Shown here one piece after another: positions 1 through 8,113 of a stretch of DNA of 64,000 nt. Numbering within the stretch: the first letter of the stretch is position 1; every line of letters begins with the position of its first letter. The DNA is from an uncultured Alistipes sp. (lineage in GTDB: Bacteria; Bacteroidota; Bacteroidia; Bacteroidales; Rikenellaceae): the NCBI GenBank assembly GCA_944326855.1, contig CALVFO010000026.1, positions 97,797 to 161,796 on the forward strand, read 5' to 3'. Under the pieces are notes generated by a model. It was not told where the DNA came from. It did not search any database and was given only the letters and a program-made list of their open reading frames with translations. The position numbers were made by a program, and so were the translations under genes.

Positions 1-391
1 AGGAGGAGTTGGCACTCTCCTTGACCCGCCAGTCCGAGCCGTCGAGGTAGTCGTCGATGACCGCCAGGTTGGAAAGCAGCGTTTTGGAGTCGCGCAGTTG
101 TTCGTGCTTTTTGCGGTAGAGCAGGTAGCTTTTCAACAGTTCGAAGTGGCCGTAACCGTACAATACCTTCTCCACCATGTCCTGTACTTGTTCGACATGA
201 GGAATCTCTCCGGGTTGTTCCCGGCAGAGAGAGGCGATCACTTTTTCGCACAACCGATGTGCCTCCTGCCGGTCGGTAAGGCCTACGGACTGCATGGCCT
301 TGAAAATGGCTTGTTCGATTTTTTCGGGTCGGAAGTCGACCTGTTGGCCGTTGCGTTTTACGATCCGGCCGAAATGGGTAGCTCCATTCAT
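1..391 (-). CDS. nrdD: Anaerobic (class III) ribonucleoside-triphosphate reductase, N-terminal part
   Basis: Partial gene: the coding strand runs off the left edge, leaving the first 130 codons. An ATP-cone domain (about residues 5-95, starting FGRIVKRNGQQVDF) is followed by DDYLDGSDWRVKESANSS, which resembles the start of the class III NrdD catalytic domain. NrdD reduces ribonucleotides with an oxygen-sensitive glycyl radical and does not need B12. The ATG at 391 is used because a TAA lies in frame five codons upstream. A cobalamin riboswitch lies about 120 bases upstream, so the gene is probably repressed when B12 is plentiful. The glycyl-radical region and any nrdG are outside the window. 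A class I or II enzyme with an ATP cone is less likely given the DWRVKE motif. Confidence 0.85.
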   Translation of the reverse strand, partial: MNGATHFGRIVKRNGQQVDFRPEKIEQAIFKAMQSVGLTDRQEAHRLCEKVIASLCREQPGEIPHVEQVQDMVEKVLYGYGHFELLKSYLLYRKKHEQLRDSKTLLSNLAVIDDYLDGSDWRVKESANSS

Positions 392-512
392 TCTGACAAA
401 TTTTTAAGGGTTGATGTTCAGAAAATGGATGCTCCGGGAATGAAATAAGAGAAGATCCGCCGAAAAAGAGCGGTCGTCTGTTCGCTTTTCACCCGAAAGC
501 TCCAGGGGTTGT

Positions 513-689
513 CTACCAGGCAGGTCTTCTGACTTGTTTCGGTCCGTGCGCCTTCCCATTGAACGGTTCAACAGTGGCCAAGGATGCACTTTCCTGGGGT
601 TGAAACTTACAGCTACGGGGATAGTTCCTGATTTGCACAGGATTCCCTTTTGATCCCTCGGCCGGAACAGGGCCTCGGGAACCCGGTAG
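513..689 (-). promoter_or_regulatory. Cobalamin (B12) riboswitch upstream of nrdD
   Basis: Read on the minus strand, this holds the class hallmarks. There is a closing P1 stem (CTACCGGG at 689-682 pairing with CCTGGTAG at 520-513, one G-U pair), the core GGGAATCCTGTGCAAATCAGG, CCCCGTAGCTGT, and the B12-box-like AGAAGACCTGCC near 533-520. A -7 promoter box lies just upstream, so the transcript should start at or near P1. About 120 bases separate the aptamer from the nrdD ATG. I see no strong terminator hairpin with a U-run there, so control may act on translation. Repression by adenosylcobalamin is the usual mode for this class. Confidence 0.93.
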
Positions 690-695
690 TCGAAA

Positions 696-703
696 CAAAT
701 GTA
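696..703 (-). promoter_or_regulatory. Bacteroidota -7 promoter box for nrdD
   Basis: TACATTTG on the minus strand matches TAnnTTTG exactly. It would start transcription close to position 689, the 5' end of the riboswitch. A TTG lies 23 bases further upstream, longer than the usual 19-21, so the -33 box is uncertain. Confidence 0.6.
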
Positions 704-848
704 AAAAGGATATTCCGCTTCCCGGACAATCCCCTTCGACACTTGCCAACATTTTACGAACATTCCTCAGAAAAGGAGGGACCGGCGGTACGGGCATCCC
801 TTTTTGGATATCGTACCTGCCGGGAAAGAGGACAAGAGACGTACGAAA

Positions 849-883
849 AACGGGCGCATTTCCCACAGGGAAGTGCGCCCGTT
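849..883 (-). terminator. Rho-independent terminator of the GH123-like gene
   Basis: A 16-bp stem with one G-U pair (AACGGGCGCATTTCCC against GGGAAGTGCGCCCGTT) around a 3-base loop. On the minus strand it is followed by a T-run. It lies 21 bases past the stop of the gene at 904. Confidence 0.85.
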
Positions 884-903
884 GAAAAGTCGGAGGCGTT
901 ATG

Positions 904-3627
904 CTATTTTTCCAGCAGGATGAACATCCCTTCCCGGCCCATGATTTCAAAGGGCTTTTCCAGCGAGAAGGGGGCGTTCGCCAAACCGTTCCGGTCCGAG
1001 AAGTGGGTTTTGCCCCATTGCAGATCGCGAACTTCCGGCAGGCTGATTTTCGAGGGAGTGAAGCCCAGCAGTTTTTCGTCTACCTGGATCGTGCCCGTCT
1101 GAGGCAGGTCCGTCCAGTTGGCGACCGCGATGAGCGCCTTGTCCGGTTTGAGGTAGATCGAGGCGATCATCTCCGGATTGTCCGTACGCACCGGGCAGGC
1201 TTCGTCCCAGAATCCCACTAACCGGGCCTCTTTCATGCCGAAATCGTCCCACAGCTTCCACATCGAAATGGGATTGCCGCTCCAGGGCAGGCGAGGAAGC
1301 ATGCCGAAGACCATGCCGCGGTAGGTGTTGCGGGCATTGAGCGTTTCGCTCAACAGCCCGAACGGAATACCCGACATTTCGACCAGCCAGAAATCGGGGG
1401 TATTGTCGGCCTCGAACCCTTCGCCGATCCACAGCCGGTCGATGTAAGGCAAAAGATCCATGTACAGGTGTATCGAGTTGGCATAGCCGGCAAACGGATT
1501 CATGTGGTTCCAGGTGTGCATGTCCACTACGCGGTGCTGGCCGTCGCGGTCCAGAATGCGGCGTGCACGTTGCATCGTGCGATGATCCAGGGCGCTGTCG
1601 TCGATATACATGCCGTCGATGCCCATGTGACGAATCATCCAGTCGAGGCCTTCGAGGTAATAGTTGTTCCAGCGTGAGTCGGGAGTCGTGATGACCGAAA
1701 TGTCCATGTCGCCTTTGTATTTCCCCTCCTGGAACGCACAATACCAGGCCGGGATGAAGTGGGCCTTGAGGTTTTCGATCAGCCAGGGTTTGGGCCCGCT
1801 TTTGTGGATCATCGTGCGGGTGTCCTTACCCGGACCGTCAAAGATAATCTCGCCGCCGAGGCTGCGCAGGGCCCATAATTCAGGGGTCTTGACCGTCAAT
1901 TCGCGGGTCGTGTAGTAGGGCCGAACCATCAGACCCCGGCTGTGGGCCTTCTCCACGAAGGTCTTGAAATCCCCGATCGAATGGTCGTGATAGGGATAGT
2001 TGATGTAGGGATAGATGTCTTTTTTGTGGTGGATGTTGATCATCGTGGCGCCGGCCTGGGCCGCGATGTCGATGTAGGGCTCGCTCACGTCGCTGTTCGA
2101 GTGGTAGAAGCGTTCGGTAGCCATCATGGCCAGATTCAGCGGTTTGAGCGGGGTGATCGTCATGTCGAAGTCGAATTGCAGGGCCTCGCCCTTCTGCATC
2201 GTCCGGGGACCGCTGAAAGCGGTCAGCAGGACCCGATCGTTTGCGGTGTCGGCGATGTCGATGCCTCCCTTGCCCGCATTCCCCCACGACTCGGGCAGAT
2301 TCAGTTTCCCCAGCGCGTAATAGATGTTGACCAGCGGACGACGATAGTTGCTGCCTTTGAACACGAAGTTCAATCCGGCATTCACGTTCCCCATCCAGAT
2401 CTTGTCCTGTTGCTTGTCGATGTCCCAACGCCAGTGAATGGACGAATCGGGGCGGTACCCTCCTTTATGCCCCAGGCCCATCAGGTAACGGGAGGCATAT
2501 CGGGTATAGGGTACCTCCAGGCGGATATCCTTGATCTGGGTGTTTGCGAGCGAGGTGACCGTCAGCCGGTAGGCTACCGTTCCGTCGAATTCGAACTGCC
2601 CTTCACAAAGTACGCTGAAGTGTTTGTTCTTCCGGGTAAGCTGCCAGTTGATTTTCGCGTCGTTTTGTTCTACGATGCGCAGCTTCCCGCCGGAGAGAAC
2701 CTCTTCCCCCTCGGCGGTTTCGACGATCAGGCGGATTTCATCACCCAATACGGCGTTGTGGGCGCTGTCCGAAAGCAGATTGTCCTGACCGTAACGGGTC
2801 ACGATACCGGCCGGAAGGCCTGTGCGGGGGGAAAGTTCCAGCGTTCCGCCCAAATAAGACAAGGTGTTGCCCGTGATTTTTACCGGGATATAGGGTTTGG
2901 TGACCGTATTTTCGAGGCCGATCCGCGAATCGAGCCAACCCAGACGGGCCTTGCGCCAGGCGTCGTCGGTTCCGTGGTTGGGAATCGCAGCCCCCTTGAC
3001 GTCGATCTGGGCTTCGATGGAGATCGGGGCGGTATTTTCGGCCTGTACCGTCACGGTACCCCGATAGGTGCCTTGTGCCGTTTGGGGAATATCCATCACG
3101 ATCCATAGCGGCTGTACCGAGTCCCGACCGACCGAGACCGTCTTCCGGAAGGGAACTCCTTCTTTGTCCTCACCGCCTAAATTGATGCATTTCAAGGCGC
3201 TTTTCGGAATCCGTTTCCCGTCGGAGGATTTGAAATCCGAAAAAACGACCTGCAGATTTTCTAACGCCATGTAGGGAGCGTATACGCCGATCTGCCAGGA
3301 ATAGTACTCGCCCGGAGCGCATGCTCCCCGAAAACGGGTTCTCTCTTCGGCCGGGCGCGACATCCAGGGTGCGGGCAGCGCCTCCAACAGACGGATGTCG
3401 TTCTGACGGTCTTCGGTGAAACAGAAAAATTGGGCGGCCGGCTTTTCGTCCAGCAGTTTCTGGACGGCTTCTTTAGGGGCCGGGTCCTGCATCGGAGAAT
3501 GTTTTTCGGTAAATTGTCCGTTTACCTGCAGGTCGAAAAAGGCATTCGTTACCTCCTCTTCCTGGGCCGAAAGTGTCCCGGCATACAAACCGGCCAGTCC
3601 GACCCATAGCCAGAGCGATGTTTTCAT
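904..3627 (-). CDS. Secreted GH123-like glycoside hydrolase
   Basis: About 907 residues. The ATG at 3627 is chosen because it opens a signal peptide (MKTSLWLWVGLAG...LSAQ); an upstream ATG at 3654 would bury it. The N-terminal part (about 90-200) resembles the beta-sandwich N-domain of GH123-like proteins. A central beta-sandwich follows, then a TIM-barrel-like part (about 510-830) with GIDGMYIDDSA near residue 670, typical of a glycosidase active-site strand. GH123 members remove beta-linked N-acetylgalactosamine; the substrate here is not established. The protein is probably periplasmic or surface exposed. It is monocistronic, with its own promoter and terminator. The fold is moderately sure; family and specificity are not. 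Confidence 0.65.
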   Translation of the reverse strand: MKTSLWLWVGLAGLYAGTLSAQEEEVTNAFFDLQVNGQFTEKHSPMQDPAPKEAVQKLLDEKPAAQFFCFTEDRQNDIRLLEALPAPWMSRPAEERTRFRGACAPGEYYSWQIGVYAPYMALENLQVVFSDFKSSDGKRIPKSALKCINLGGEDKEGVPFRKTVSVGRDSVQPLWIVMDIPQTAQGTYRGTVTVQAENTAPISIEAQIDVKGAAIPNHGTDDAWRKARLGWLDSRIGLENTVTKPYIPVKITGNTLSYLGGTLELSPRTGLPAGIVTRYGQDNLLSDSAHNAVLGDEIRLIVETAEGEEVLSGGKLRIVEQNDAKINWQLTRKNKHFSVLCEGQFEFDGTVAYRLTVTSLANTQIKDIRLEVPYTRYASRYLMGLGHKGGYRPDSSIHWRWDIDKQQDKIWMGNVNAGLNFVFKGSNYRRPLVNIYYALGKLNLPESWGNAGKGGIDIADTANDRVLLTAFSGPRTMQKGEALQFDFDMTITPLKPLNLAMMATERFYHSNSDVSEPYIDIAAQAGATMINIHHKKDIYPYINYPYHDHSIGDFKTFVEKAHSRGLMVRPYYTTRELTVKTPELWALRSLGGEIIFDGPGKDTRTMIHKSGPKPWLIENLKAHFIPAWYCAFQEGKYKGDMDISVITTPDSRWNNYYLEGLDWMIRHMGIDGMYIDDSALDHRTMQRARRILDRDGQHRVVDMHTWNHMNPFAGYANSIHLYMDLLPYIDRLWIGEGFEADNTPDFWLVEMSGIPFGLLSETLNARNTYRGMVFGMLPRLPWSGNPISMWKLWDDFGMKEARLVGFWDEACPVRTDNPEMIASIYLKPDKALIAVANWTDLPQTGTIQVDEKLLGFTPSKISLPEVRDLQWGKTHFSDRNGLANAPFSLEKPFEIMGREGMFILLEK

Positions 3628-3651
3628 ATCGGATTCGATTTTGTGGATATA

Positions 3652-3659
3652 CAAAGATA
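3652..3659 (-). promoter_or_regulatory. -7 box for the GH123-like gene
   Basis: TATCTTTG on the minus strand, an exact TAnnTTTG match 24 bases upstream of the ATG at 3627. The -33 box is unclear. Confidence 0.55.
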
Positions 3660-3753
3660 ACTTTCCGGGCCGAAATTATGAAATACCGTGCTGTTGTTGT
3701 GCCCTGTTTTCTGTGAAGAGGAGTTCGAATCTGTTTCGTGTCGGGGGTCCGAA

Positions 3754-5286
3754 TCAGGAGAAAGTGCGGGCAGCGGATCTCTTCAGCAGTTCGGCCACCG
3801 GAGTGTTCGTCAGACGGCTTTGAATCCAAACCGGGAAATCGCAGAGGACCAACAGAGACCGTTCGTAACGGTCGGCCTGAATGTTCCGGACCTGCGGTTC
3901 GAGTTTGGTCCACAGGCGAAGCCGGGATGTCCGATCAAAGGGCAGCGGATAGGCCTGTACGAACCGAAAGAGCAATTTTTCCATGGCATATTGAGGTTGC
4001 CCTTTGTCTCCGCGCATGGCTCGTCGGAGGGCGGTCGTTTCGGAGAGTACCCGATCGTAATCGCCCGATTCGGCCAATAAGAGCAGGTTGACCAGTCGTG
4101 CCGTCCGGTAATCCGGGAAACCGGACAGCAATTTGCCCGAAGCCCATATCTTTCGCAGGGCTTTTCGGGCCTCATTCAGACGGTCGGTGAACAGCCACAG
4201 AACGGCATCGTGCAAGAATAGCCGCAGTTGCATCGCCAGTCCGAGCAGATGAATCTTGTGAAAGAGTGCTTCCTCGAAACGCTTCCGCCAACGTACGGCC
4301 TCTTCCAGTCGACCGGTGTGCAGCAGGGCCAGAGAATTATACCAGTAGATCCGGGCCGAATCGGCCAGTGCCATTTCCGGGGCATCGGGTTGGTCGGCGT
4401 TCAGTTTTGCGGTGAAATAGGGAATTTCATCATACAGCCCGACGGCCAGCAGGGTGTCCAGAATGCCCTCCAAAGCCTGCCGATAGTGGGTCGGAGCAAT
4501 CGGATCGTGTGTCCGCTTCTCCTCGAAACGGCGGATCAGGCCCCGATAGTGGCGCAGGGCTGCCGGATAATTGCCTACGCTCAGAAAATAGGTGGCCTGA
4601 AAAAGGGCGTGCAACTCCTCGGTTTCGAAATGACGGCTGGGACCGTTGGCGACCAGGTTCAGTTCGTGCAGCAGCAGGTCGTTGAGTTTTTGTTGCTCCT
4701 GAGCCGAACGAACATATCCCTGGCGAAGGAAGCGGAATTTGAGAATGTCATATAACTGATTGTGCCAGTGCTTGCTGCGGATGCGCTTGATGAGATCGAT
4801 GATGCGGATTTGCTTGCCGACCAGCGTTTTTTCGTCCAGTGTCCCGAAATTGCGCAGACGTCGATAACGGAGTTCCGTTTGCCGGATGAGCAGCTGCAAT
4901 ACGTCCTGGCGATGGAGCTCGGCCTGTTTTTTGGCGTGGTTCAGCTCCCGGAAAGCCTCTTCGTAGAGGCCTCGTTCGAAAAGAATGTCCGCTGTCGAGA
5001 TCGTTTCGAAAATACGGTGCTGGATATCTTTCGCTCCCCGCAGGTGCAACAGGCATTCCAGCAGGTTCGTGTACAGGTATTTGACCGTTGTCTCGGGTTG
5101 GGTTCCGGGACATTGTCGGGAAAAAACCTCGAAAGCCTCTTCGAGAGAATCGCTCCGATCGAACAGATCGAACATGAGACGGTACATTTTGGAACCGCTC
5201 TGCAAATGGGAATAAAGTCGGAAATATCTTTTTTCGGACTTTGTCATGGAGCGTACCAGTAAAAACGAGGAGACGGATTTGCTCAT
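3754..5286 (-). CDS. Helical-repeat (TPR-like) cytoplasmic protein of unknown function
   Basis: 510 residues with no signal peptide or membrane segment. The sequence is almost wholly alpha-helical, rich in Leu, Arg, Glu and Ala, with repeating helix pairs such as YEEAFRELNHAKKQAELHRQ that suggest TPR-like scaffolding. I recognise no catalytic motif. It resembles uncharacterised Bacteroidota proteins of similar size. It is transcribed alone, divergent from the ADP-ribosylglycohydrolase cluster at 5471. The start MSKSVSSFLLVRSMTKSEKR is the first ATG of the open frame. Function unknown. Confidence 0.7.
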   Translation of the reverse strand: MSKSVSSFLLVRSMTKSEKRYFRLYSHLQSGSKMYRLMFDLFDRSDSLEEAFEVFSRQCPGTQPETTVKYLYTNLLECLLHLRGAKDIQHRIFETISTADILFERGLYEEAFRELNHAKKQAELHRQDVLQLLIRQTELRYRRLRNFGTLDEKTLVGKQIRIIDLIKRIRSKHWHNQLYDILKFRFLRQGYVRSAQEQQKLNDLLLHELNLVANGPSRHFETEELHALFQATYFLSVGNYPAALRHYRGLIRRFEEKRTHDPIAPTHYRQALEGILDTLLAVGLYDEIPYFTAKLNADQPDAPEMALADSARIYWYNSLALLHTGRLEEAVRWRKRFEEALFHKIHLLGLAMQLRLFLHDAVLWLFTDRLNEARKALRKIWASGKLLSGFPDYRTARLVNLLLLAESGDYDRVLSETTALRRAMRGDKGQPQYAMEKLLFRFVQAYPLPFDRTSRLRLWTKLEPQVRNIQADRYERSLLVLCDFPVWIQSRLTNTPVAELLKRSAARTFS

Positions 5287-5418
5287 TCAATCTATTTTTA
5301 ACCAATATTTTATGCCTATATATCCGGATCGGGATACTTGAAGGATTATCCCTTGAATTGGATGTTTGGGTTTCTCTAAAATAGTCTTTTTTTGCGGAGG
5401 ATTTACGCCTCGAACTTT

Positions 5419-5426
5419 TATTTTTG
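5419..5426 (+). promoter_or_regulatory. -7 box for the ribosyl-scavenging cluster
   Basis: TATTTTTG, an exact TAnnTTTG match 44 bases upstream of the ATG at 5471. A TTTG at 5391-5394 is 24 bases upstream, slightly too far to be a confident -33 box. Confidence 0.55.
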
Positions 5427-5470
5427 TAAAAAACGAACTTTCGACCTGTCGAACCCCTAAAAACCTATCC

Positions 5471-7045
5471 ATGAAAAAACTGTTTCTCTTTTCGTTGGGC
5501 CTCTGGTTGTGTGCCTGCGGCCCCGACCGCTCCGATAGCGGACAAATGCCTCAAACCGTCACCCTGACCCGCGAAGTCCTGCAGGACAAGATCAAAGGCG
5601 GCTGGGCGGGCCAGACCATCGGTTGCTCGTACGGAAGCGTAACGGAATTCCGGTATAACGGCGGTCTGATTCCTGCCTACACCCCGATCCCCTGGCCCGA
5701 CGGGTATATCAAATGGTGGTATGAAAACTCTCCCGGCCTCTACGACGATGTGTATATGGACCTGACTTTCGTCGAAGTGATCGACCGGCTGGGCGTGGAT
5801 GCTCCGGTGGATTCGTTCGCCATGGCTTTCGCTACGGCCGATTACCGGCTCTGGCACGCCAACCAGGCCGCCCGTTACAACATTCTCAACGGCATCATGC
5901 CTCCGGCTTCGGGCCATTGGCTCAACAACGCTCATGCCGATGACCTCGATTACCAGATCGAAGCCGACTTTACGGGGCTGATGTGTCCGGGAATGCCCAA
6001 CAAGGCCTCTGAAATCTCCGACAAGATCGGTCATATCATGTGCTATGGCGACGGTTGGTACGGCGGTGTATACGTCGGGGCGATGTATTCGCTGGCCTTT
6101 GTCTCCGATGACATGGAATTCGTGGTGACCGAAGCCCTGAAAGCCATCCCGCAGGAGAGCAAATTTTATCAATGCATAAACGATGTGATCCGCTGGTGGA
6201 AGCAGTACCCCGACGACTGGCAGCAAACCTGGTTCGAAGTGACCCGCAAATGGAATCAGGACGTGGGGTGCCCCAGCGGCGTATTCGGCTCGTTCAACAT
6301 CGATGCGGTCATCAACAGCGCCTACATCGTCATCGGACTGCTCTATGGCGAAAAGGATTTCTTCAAGACCATGGATATCTCCACCCGTTGCGGGTACGAT
6401 TCGGACTGCAATCCGGCTTCGGCCGCCGGGATTCTGGGCACGATGATCGGATACAAGAACATTCCCGAATACTGGATGAAGAACCTGCGGGAAGCCGAAG
6501 ATATGGATTTCGCCTTCACCCACACCTCGCTGAACAAAGTTTATGAGGTAGGTTTCCGTCATGCCCTGCAAATGATTTCCGAAAACGGAGGAACGGTCAC
6601 CGATTCGACCGTAACCATCGCCTGCCAGCAACCGGTTCCGGTACGTCTGGAACAATCCTTCGAAGGACACTATCCGGTATTGGCTCGTTCGATGACCGTG
6701 CCCATGCAGCAGCTCGATACGCTCCAGTTCGAAGGTACGGGGGCTGTTTTCCGCGGCAAACTGGAATGTAAGGACGAGTCCTATGTGGCCGAAGTGGATT
6801 GTTATCTCGACGGCGAACTGGTCGAAACGGCCAAACTCCCGATTGCTTTCCACGATCGCAAACAGGAAATTTTCTTCCGTTACCAACTGCCTAAAGCCAA
6901 CCATACGGTAGCGATGAAGTGGAAAAATCCGCGCCCGGACGCCACCTTCGACTTTACCTACATGTTGGTCTATTCGGATGCACCGTATGAACATCCCCAC
7001 GCCCGTCTGCAGGCTGAAAGCATGAAAAACAATACCGTAAAATAG
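5471..7045 (+). CDS. Exported ADP-ribosylglycohydrolase-family lipoprotein
   Basis: 524 residues. The ATG at 5471 opens a lipoprotein signal (MKKLFLFSLGLWLCAC, lipid Cys at 16). The catalytic domain (about 35-400) shows the DraG-type metal-site motifs YDDVYMDLTF (Asp92, Asp93) and GYDSDCNPASAAG (Asp310, Asp312). About 120 residues of beta-rich C-terminal domain follow. The family hydrolyses N-glycosidic bonds of ADP-ribose or related ribosides. As a lipoprotein this one acts outside the cytoplasm, so it probably serves nutrient scavenging rather than protein de-modification. It is first in a cluster: ribokinase starts five bases after its stop. Substrate unknown. Confidence 0.85.
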   Translation: MKKLFLFSLGLWLCACGPDRSDSGQMPQTVTLTREVLQDKIKGGWAGQTIGCSYGSVTEFRYNGGLIPAYTPIPWPDGYIKWWYENSPGLYDDVYMDLTFVEVIDRLGVDAPVDSFAMAFATADYRLWHANQAARYNILNGIMPPASGHWLNNAHADDLDYQIEADFTGLMCPGMPNKASEISDKIGHIMCYGDGWYGGVYVGAMYSLAFVSDDMEFVVTEALKAIPQESKFYQCINDVIRWWKQYPDDWQQTWFEVTRKWNQDVGCPSGVFGSFNIDAVINSAYIVIGLLYGEKDFFKTMDISTRCGYDSDCNPASAAGILGTMIGYKNIPEYWMKNLREAEDMDFAFTHTSLNKVYEVGFRHALQMISENGGTVTDSTVTIACQQPVPVRLEQSFEGHYPVLARSMTVPMQQLDTLQFEGTGAVFRGKLECKDESYVAEVDCYLDGELVETAKLPIAFHDRKQEIFFRYQLPKANHTVAMKWKNPRPDATFDFTYMLVYSDAPYEHPHARLQAESMKNNTVK

Positions 7046-7050
7046 AAGCC

Positions 7051-7995
7051 ATGACTGCAGAAACTTCCACACCGAAACAAATTCTGGTGGTCGGCAGCAG
7101 CAACACCGATATGGTGGTGCGCAGCTCTCACCTGCCCCGTCCGGGGGAAACCGTGCTGGGCGGCACTTTTCTGATGAATCCCGGCGGCAAAGGGGCCAAT
7201 CAGGCTGTGGCCGTAGCGCGTCTGGGCGGACAAGTGACCTTCATCTGCAAGGTGGGCAGCGATATTTTCGGTCATCAGGCCCGCCAGCTCTTCGAAGAGG
7301 AGGGAATCGATACGACCTATGTTTGTACCGATACGGAACATCCCTCGGGGGTCGCTCTGATTACCGTCGACGATCGGGCCGAAAACTGCATTGTCGTGGC
7401 TTCGGGGGCCAATGCCCATCTGTTGCCCGCCGATCTGGCCGGCATTGAGAAAGTGTTGGATCGGACCGAAATCATTCTGGTGCAACTCGAAATTCCGATC
7501 GAAACGGTGGAATATGTGGCTTCTCTGGCCCGTGAGCGGGGAAAGAAACTGATCCTGAATCCGGCTCCGGCCTGTCCGCTCTCCCGGGAGCTGCTCGAAT
7601 GCCTCTACCTGATTACCCCGAACGAGACCGAGGCGGAGATGATCTCGGGTGTCAAGATCGTCGATGAAACCTCGGCTGTCGAAGCAGCCGCCCGGATCGC
7701 CGAACTGGGAGTCGGGCACGTTATGATCACCTTGGGCTCCAAGGGGGCTTTGGTCTATTCCGAAGGAGTAGCTACACGGATTCCGGCCTATGATATTCAG
7801 GCTGTGGATACGACCGCGGCCGGGGATGTATTCAACGGAGCGTTGGCGGTCTCTCTTTCCGAAGGCCATTCCCTGACGGAAGCGGCCCGTTTCGCCTGCA
7901 AGGCTTCGGCCCTGTCGATCAGCCGGGTCGGTGCCCAGGCCTCGGTTCCCTATCGCAACGAACTCGATGTGACGGAACTTCCGCTGAAAGATTGA
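7051..7995 (+). CDS. rbsK: Ribokinase
   Basis: 314 residues of the PfkB carbohydrate-kinase family. Visible are the N-terminal VVGSSNTDMVVR, the substrate-binding NPGGKGANQAVAVARLGG (about residues 45-62), LNPAPA near 170, and the ATP and catalytic-base motif DTTAAGDVFNGAL near 252. It phosphorylates D-ribose to ribose-5-phosphate for the pentose phosphate pathway and PRPP synthesis. Its position directly behind an exported ribosyl hydrolase and before a sugar permease suggests it captures ribose released outside the cell. A related PfkB sugar or nucleoside kinase is possible, but the motifs fit ribokinase. Confidence 0.92.
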   Translation: MTAETSTPKQILVVGSSNTDMVVRSSHLPRPGETVLGGTFLMNPGGKGANQAVAVARLGGQVTFICKVGSDIFGHQARQLFEEEGIDTTYVCTDTEHPSGVALITVDDRAENCIVVASGANAHLLPADLAGIEKVLDRTEIILVQLEIPIETVEYVASLARERGKKLILNPAPACPLSRELLECLYLITPNETEAEMISGVKIVDETSAVEAAARIAELGVGHVMITLGSKGALVYSEGVATRIPAYDIQAVDTTAAGDVFNGALAVSLSEGHSLTEAARFACKASALSISRVGAQASVPYRNELDVTELPLKD

Positions 7996-8005
7996 TCTTT
8001 TCGAA

Positions 8006-8033
8006 GGCTGTCCCTCCGTGCGGAGGGATGGCC
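8006..8033 (+). other. Intercistronic hairpin between rbsK and the permease gene
   Basis: Stem of up to 12 bp (GGCTGTCCCTCC with GGAGGGATGGCC, two G-U pairs) around a GTGC loop, 11 bases past the ribokinase stop. It has no T-run, so it is more likely an mRNA stabiliser or attenuator that sets expression along the operon than a full terminator. Confidence 0.5.
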
Positions 8034-8113
8034 TCTTCGGCTATGTCGGCGGGACGGGTTCCTCGATCGGGATGCGCGTTCGCCATACCTTTGAAACCTT
8101 AAAACTACGCCTT

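Noticed and set aside
98-950. Several open frames on both strands over the nrdD start and the riboswitch region
   Set aside because: They overlap a well-supported coding frame and a structured RNA, and none has a family feature or signal.
1942-3108. 388-codon open frame on the plus strand
   Set aside because: It is antisense to the GH123-like gene and has the low-complexity, His/Arg/Val-rich composition of a shadow frame in GC-rich DNA.
5465-7072. 535-codon open frame on the minus strand
   Set aside because: It is antisense to the ADP-ribosylglycohydrolase gene, with no recognised domain and no promoter.
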